From Meira nashicola (Eukaryota; Basidiomycota; Exobasidiomycetes; Exobasidiales; Brachybasidiaceae): DNA of 64,000 nucleotides. Of the stretch, positions 59,834-64,000 are shown one piece after another. The stretch covers positions 1,612,001 through 1,676,000 of the forward strand of contig BCJU01000004.1 in NCBI GenBank assembly GCA_001600355.1. The letters are read 5' to 3'. The notes under the pieces are model-generated. The model made no database searches, was not told where the DNA came from, and saw only the letters and a program-made list of their open reading frames with translations. The translations under genes and the position numbers were made by a program. The first letter of the stretch is position 1, and every line of letters begins with the position of its first letter.

Positions 59834-62800
59834 TTAAGCTGGCATCGTATAATGTGATGTTAGAGGAACGGCATGATTAGATGAATCCGTTGTTGGGTTG
59901 AAAACGTTTGTTTGACGTTTGGTAGCCAAAGTTATACTTTTAATCCAATGACTTGCATCACCTGAAGGATCTTCGTATAAATAAGATCGAGCAGGTGTAT
60001 GAACAATGAAGCTTCGAATAGATTTAGCTTCTATGGAAGTCATCATATTCGGAGATGCTTGTGAAACATCAACGAGAGAAAGAGATGGAGTGATGTATTT
60101 CTCATCGATAGGGCCACTGCCAAAGTTGAGTTGGCTAGAACGTGATTGCGTTGGTGTCAAAGGTGAAGAATGTGCCATGGCTGAATTGAAAAGATGGTTG
60201 CCTGATCCGCCTGTGCTATTGTCCCTTGCCATGCTTGCAGAAGTTGAATGTCTCAAGGCTGATGAAGCACCAGTTGATGAAGTTGGCGAAGAGGGCAATA
60301 AAGGACCTGCACTACTTTGTCTTCGCATTTGTGAAGTACGTACGGCAGATACTCGATCTCGTTTCGGATCTAATGATGGAGAATCAGCTCTACGTGCAAC
60401 GATTGAAGCATTATTGTTTCCGCCCATAGAATGCATCGATCCTGTTGAATTTAATCGAGTATGATGCGGTCTTTGATGATCAATATTTCCTTTTCCCTTC
60501 GATGATGTGACTGACAAAGGTATACCCAAAATTACTTCACTTTTCACCTTTAATTGATCGTTTGTCTCTTTGACGCACAATAAACGTGGAAAATCTGTCA
60601 AAAGTAATTGTCTCTTCTTATTCGTACTTCTTAAAATTGGACCACTAGTTTTGTGAACGATTGGACAGGCGTACAAGAGCGATTCATTAGGCAACAGAAG
60701 AGCAGCCCAGCTGGTTGCAAGAGAAGCATTGAATCTTACAGCATCTGCAGCTTGTTGATTCAATATTGCGTTATTATTATCTTGATCACGATTACTCATT
60801 TGACTCGAAGAGCGAGAAGAGAGTGCAGGTCTAACGCTTCCTATGATAGATGAACGTTGTTGACCTTTCGATGGCGTGCTTGATGAATCGTTCCTATCGA
60901 AAGAAGTCAGTCCTGCAGTTACTTTGTTGATCAAATTACTTCCTCTTCTGGTCGTGTTGCTAACTTGCGCCAACATCCTTTCTGCTGCAGATGCACCAGC
61001 GGAAAAGCCTCTTTTGCGAAACATTTGATTCTGTTGATTTTGTATGGGAGAATCAGATAATGAACTATCATCATCGTCTGCATCATTGTCTCCCGTCACG
61101 TCACGATCATTTGTTTGTGTGTTTTGTACCTCAACGCTTTGTAGTGAATCGTGCTCCGATCTAAAACCATCTTCTTCCACTTCAGAGGCTGTAGCGATGC
61201 CATCATCTTGACTATCTAAACTGCCATCTAATGAAGCATCACCTTCTACCGATTCAGGATTGCTTGGAGGTGCAACAGGTGGTCTTTTGTACAATCCTGC
61301 TTCTAATTTTGGAGCATTAATCGTCCAGATCGTTTTCCAATCTATCCCCTCAAAGAAAGCATGAGCCCTAATTTCATCAGCAGACGGACGATCATCAGGG
61401 TTGAGCTTTAACAATTTACTGATCAAATCGATTGCTACTTCCGAAAAACCCGGTTGAAAGTCAAGAGCACCGCGCATAATCTTTTGAAAGGTCTGATATT
61501 CACTTGCTCCCTTGAAAGGAGGTCTTCCACATAACATTTGGAACAATATACAACCGATTGCCCAATAATCGCTTGCCTCTGACACCTGCTTATCGGTCAA
61601 AAGTTCAGGACTGACATACTCTGCTGTTCCAACAAAGCTGCTAGATCTTTGTTTAAACTTTGCTTGAGGCTCTTGTTCGCCCATTCCACCGCTTGCTTTT
61701 CCAATTATTTTTGCTGACCCAAAATCTGCTAAGCTAACACGCATATCAGAGTCCAATAAAACGTTTTCAGGTTTGACATCTCTATGCAATACGCCCGCTT
61801 TATGTATGCCTTGAATCGTATCCAAGAGTTGAGCGGTATAATATTTTGCACAATGTTCATTGAAGCTTCCTAATTTTTTGATCCAATTCAAAAGTTCACC
61901 GTTTGGCGCCATCTCTAAAACAAAGTATAAACTATCACGATCTTGAAAAGTCCAAAAAAGTGTAATCACGCCAGGATGACGAGTTAAAAGACTCAAAGCT
62001 TCCTTTTCAACGCTTACATATTTTTGCTTCTTTTCTTTCAAGATGTGAACTTTGTCCAAAATTTTAATTGCATACACTTTTGCACCATCTAAATTCACTT
62101 TTGCTTTTTTCTTTTTGCTAGTTTTTCCAGCAATCGCTGCTAAAGCATTATTCGAATCACCCGAATCTTGCTTTGGCATATTGATTCCTTTTTCGCGAAG
62201 AGGTAAAAGATCCCATGCTTCCATCACAGTCGAATACGACCCTTCACCAATCAAATCGCCAAAATAGAAATCTTCACGCGTACGAGCAATTCTAGAAGCA
62301 TTGGTAATATTTGGAACCTTTGAAGCGATTGGCGTTTGAGGTGAACTATCAAGCTGACTAGGAGTCATTATACCATCACCAGACCTTGGTTGTGTGAGAT
62401 TTTGCGTTGATTTTGCATCAACACTTGCAATAGTGCTGGTAGTTGAGATTGCAATTGAAGGTAGATCGGATGGTCGCGTTTCACTATTAATGCTTGCTGC
62501 ATGATTTTCATCCAATTTTAATGCGCCGATTTCACCTTTTAGTTGATCTCCGTTTGTGGCTTCATTCATATGCGATGAAATAAGTGCTGCTGTACTAGAT
62601 GCTTGACTATCATGTTTAGGAGTTTTGATTGCCAACGAAGGCCTGAATGGTTGGAAGTCATTCTTTTCTTCTTCAGGTATCGGATTACTTGGAATTTCAA
62701 GTCGCAAAGAAGATGGAGATTTTTCGATAGACAAGACGTACTTGTCCGAACCAGAAGAAGGACTGCGAGGTGAAGAATGTCCACTTCGATTTTGATTTTC

Positions 62801-64000
62801 AACGAAACGTGAATCATCATTTTTAATCGAGCCTAAAGATTTTCTACCTATGCTCTCACCAGTCAAAGCACGAAGAAGATTCGGTCTACGATTTGTTAAT
62901 CTAGGTGAAGAAGAATCTTTCGATCCTCCAGCGGGAACAGAAGTGCCTGGAAGAGTTGATGGATTCTGTGTGACAGTAAACAACTCTTTTGGTTTGGCTG
63001 TTGCTTGTGTAGAGATTGAATTAGACATTGGACGACGACCAATTGTTGCAATAGACAAATTTGAGAGGACGTCTTGATCACCATCAGGACCTGGACTAGC
63101 ACCACTTGGCTCAGAAGGAACGATTGCTAATCCAGCACGCGCTTCCATTTGAATCTTTTGTGCTGGAGTCAACATGATAGGCGCAGGTGAAGTTGATAAG
63201 CTTCTTGAAGGTCCTATATTAGCATGAGGACCATAAGAGCTTCGGTTACTATTTCCGCTTCCAATATTGCTAGTTCCCAAAATTCCTCCTAAAACTCCAC
63301 TGATTCCGCTGCTTACTGATCCCGGTCGACTCAATTTTGGACGTGCACTATCAGGTGTACTTAGTCCTGATTCTCTCATTTGTTCAACTTGATCCGTAGC
63401 AGGTACAACCCCAGTGACAGGTTGTTCCTCTTTCGGACTTACATGACTTGGTATTTGAGCAAAAGGCATCACATAATTTGCAGCAGATCCTACCAGGCCA
63501 GGTGAAGGTGGAGGTCCACTTCCAGGTGGTCCTGGTGGATGTTTGGGTACAACAAGTGGAGCATTTGTGATACTACTTGTTGCGCGAGATATATCGCTTT
63601 CCAAAAAGCTCATATTGCCACCACTTCCAACACTTCCAATTATATTTGAAATACCACCAGACGGGTTTCCCATCGAACTGAAATAAGATTTAGCGCTGCG
63701 AGAAGCCATTTCAGCGGATGAATGTGATGTCGGTGTTGAAGGTGCAGGAGGTGCAATAATCATTGGCGTAGAAACGATAGCAGATGATTGAGCATCTTTC
63801 CGCGTCAAAGATGCAGCCTGATCTACCATAATCGAAGGAGGAGGTGATGATGATCGTGTAGAAAGAGTTTGAACGCTTGTTAAAGGCTTTAGACCGAGTT
63901 TTCCAGCACGTTTTGCCAACTTGGTTCGAATACTTGGTTTTGGACGTTGGACTTGATGAAGAGAACTTTCGTCGCTCTCGACATCATCATTTGCTAAAAG
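59834..64000 (-). CDS. PKH1: PDK1/Pkh-type AGC protein kinase, N-terminus beyond the window
   Basis: An open frame of 1388 codons runs off the right edge. There is no in-frame ATG near that edge (the codon at 63919-63917 is TTG), so the gene is partial. The middle encodes a kinase of the 3-phosphoinositide-dependent kinase-1 family (yeast Pkh1/2), which phosphorylates activation loops of other AGC kinases in sphingolipid and cell-wall signalling. Visible: glycine loop (GDLIGEGSYSTV), VYAIKILDK, HRDVKPENVLLDSD, LADFGSAK, the activation loop SSSFVGTAEYVSPELL and the WAIGCILFQMLCGRPPFKG block. A C-terminal PDK1-type PH-like domain follows (LLPNESLLYACPIVHK, RQLLLTDFPRLLCVKE, DASHWIKSITLATKRQ). 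A Ser-rich N-terminal region of more than 500 residues and a long Ser/Asp-rich linker flank the kinase domain. Confidence 0.93.
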   Translation of the reverse strand, partial: LLANDDVESDESSLHQVQRPKPSIRTKLAKRAGKLGLKPLTSVQTLSTRSSSPPPSIMVDQAASLTRKDAQSSAIVSTPMIIAPPAPSTPTSHSSAEMASRSAKSYFSSMGNPSGGISNIIGSVGSGGNMSFLESDISRATSSITNAPLVVPKHPPGPPGSGPPPSPGLVGSAANYVMPFAQIPSHVSPKEEQPVTGVVPATDQVEQMRESGLSTPDSARPKLSRPGSVSSGISGVLGGILGTSNIGSGNSNRSSYGPHANIGPSRSLSTSPAPIMLTPAQKIQMEARAGLAIVPSEPSGASPGPDGDQDVLSNLSIATIGRRPMSNSISTQATAKPKELFTVTQNPSTLPGTSVPAGGSKDSSSPRLTNRRPNLLRALTGESIGRKSLGSIKNDDSRFVENQNRSGHSSPRSPSSGSDKYVLSIEKSPSSLRLEIPSNPIPEEEKNDFQPFRPSLAIKTPKHDSQASSTAALISSHMNEATNGDQLKGEIGALKLDENHAASINSETRPSDLPSIAISTTSTIASVDAKSTQNLTQPRSGDGIMTPSQLDSSPQTPIASKVPNITNASRIARTREDFYFGDLIGEGSYSTVMEAWDLLPLREKGINMPKQDSGDSNNALAAIAGKTSKKKKAKVNLDGAKVYAIKILDKVHILKEKKQKYVSVEKEALSLLTRHPGVITLFWTFQDRDSLYFVLEMAPNGELLNWIKKLGSFNEHCAKYYTAQLLDTIQGIHKAGVLHRDVKPENVLLDSDMRVSLADFGSAKIIGKASGGMGEQEPQAKFKQRSSSFVGTAEYVSPELLTDKQVSEASDYWAIGCILFQMLCGRPPFKGASEYQTFQKIMRGALDFQPGFSEVAIDLISKLLKLNPDDRPSADEIRAHAFFEGIDWKTIWTINAPKLEAGLYKRPPVAPPSNPESVEGDASLDGSLDSQDDGIATASEVEEDGFRSEHDSLQSVEVQNTQTNDRDVTGDNDADDDDSSLSDSPIQNQQNQMFRKRGFSAGASAAERMLAQVSNTTRRGSNLINKVTAGLTSFDRNDSSSTPSKGQQRSSIIGSVRPALSSRSSSQMSNRDQDNNNAILNQQAADAVRFNASLATSWAALLLPNESLLYACPIVHKTSGPILRSTNKKRQLLLTDFPRLLCVKETNDQLKVKSEVILGIPLSVTSSKGKGNIDHQRPHHTRLNSTGSMHSMGGNNNASIVARRADSPSLDPKRDRVSAVRTSQMRRQSSAGPLLPSSPTSSTGASSALRHSTSASMARDNSTGGSGNHLFNSAMAHSSPLTPTQSRSSQLNFGSGPIDEKYITPSLSLVDVSQASPNMMTSIEAKSIRSFIVHTPARSYLYEDPSGDASHWIKSITLATKRQTNVFNPTTDSSNHAVPLTSHYTMPA

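Noticed and set aside
63917..63919. Apparent start codon of the PDK1-like kinase
   Set aside because: The codon is TTG and the frame stays open to base 64000, so the real start is outside the window.
1..64000. Secondary-metabolite cluster, prophage, transposon or defence island
   Set aside because: No backbone synthase, integrase, transposase, reverse transcriptase or CRISPR repeat was seen; gene content is ordinary fungal housekeeping with a few extracellular enzymes.

Overview
The window is a gene-dense piece of a fungal nuclear genome. Markers that only make sense in a fungus include a DASH-complex subunit (ASK1), an Spc97/GCP2 protein, HIR1, Ldb17 and Fmp52. A membrane-anchored glyoxal oxidase with a copper-radical core and C-terminal tail resembles the Glo proteins of smut fungi. 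Together with few, short introns (65 to about 165 nt, GTGAGT/GTATGT donors), moderate GC and compact spacing, this suggests a basidiomycete, possibly of the Ustilaginomycotina type; that placement is an inference. I saw no transposon, CRISPR array, rRNA, convincing tRNA or plasmid/viral gene.

Layout. 0.5-12.6 kb: secreted PNGase A-like amidase (-), IES2/INO80B-like (+), serine hydroxymethyltransferase with two in-frame starts (-), KIN17 (+), Ldb17/SPIN90 (+), TAF6 (-). 12.8-24.4 kb: APQ12-like (+), a HAPSTR1-like small protein (+), COP9 subunit 3 (-), HIR1 (+), FAP7/AK6 kinase (-), condensin CAP-G (+). 25.4-41 kb: a five-exon Argonaute (+), DASH ASK1 (+), La protein (-), a very long arrestin-fold protein with polyQ (-), gamma-tubulin complex GCP2 (+). 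41-49.6 kb: GH93-type secreted glycosidase (-) divergent from an MFS sugar transporter (+), a glycine-rich single-RRM protein with a 5'-UTR intron (+), FMP52-like (+), a METTL26/DUF938 methyltransferase in three exons (+). 49.6-64 kb: glyoxal oxidase (+), a LARP1/Sro9-type La-motif protein (+), and a PDK1/Pkh-type AGC kinase (-) whose N-terminus runs off the right edge.

How the genes fit together. Most are unlinked housekeeping genes. Two themes stand out. First, chromosome and spindle genes (CAP-G, ASK1, GCP2, HIR1) have the MluI-type box ACGCGT shortly upstream, three copies in the GCP2 case, which suggests MBF-like G1/S control. Second, an extracellular carbohydrate module, the GH93-type enzyme and a sugar transporter, is divergently transcribed from a shared 967-bp region with two copies of a GTGGGG-containing 10-mer (Mig1/CreA-like) and two copies of ACGGAGCCG; a third copy of ACGGAGCCG lies upstream of the glyoxal oxidase.

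The most unusual coding feature is the Argonaute: it keeps the full DEDH slicer tetrad but carries an RGG-rich block inserted in the PAZ region instead of at the N-terminus. The most unusual non-coding features are several perfect palindromes and inverted repeats in intergenic DNA, especially an alternating CGGT/ACCG cluster at about 55.2 kb, a 22-bp palindrome upstream of the La gene and a 13-bp-arm inverted repeat upstream of the FMP52 gene. No clearly new multi-gene system was found.
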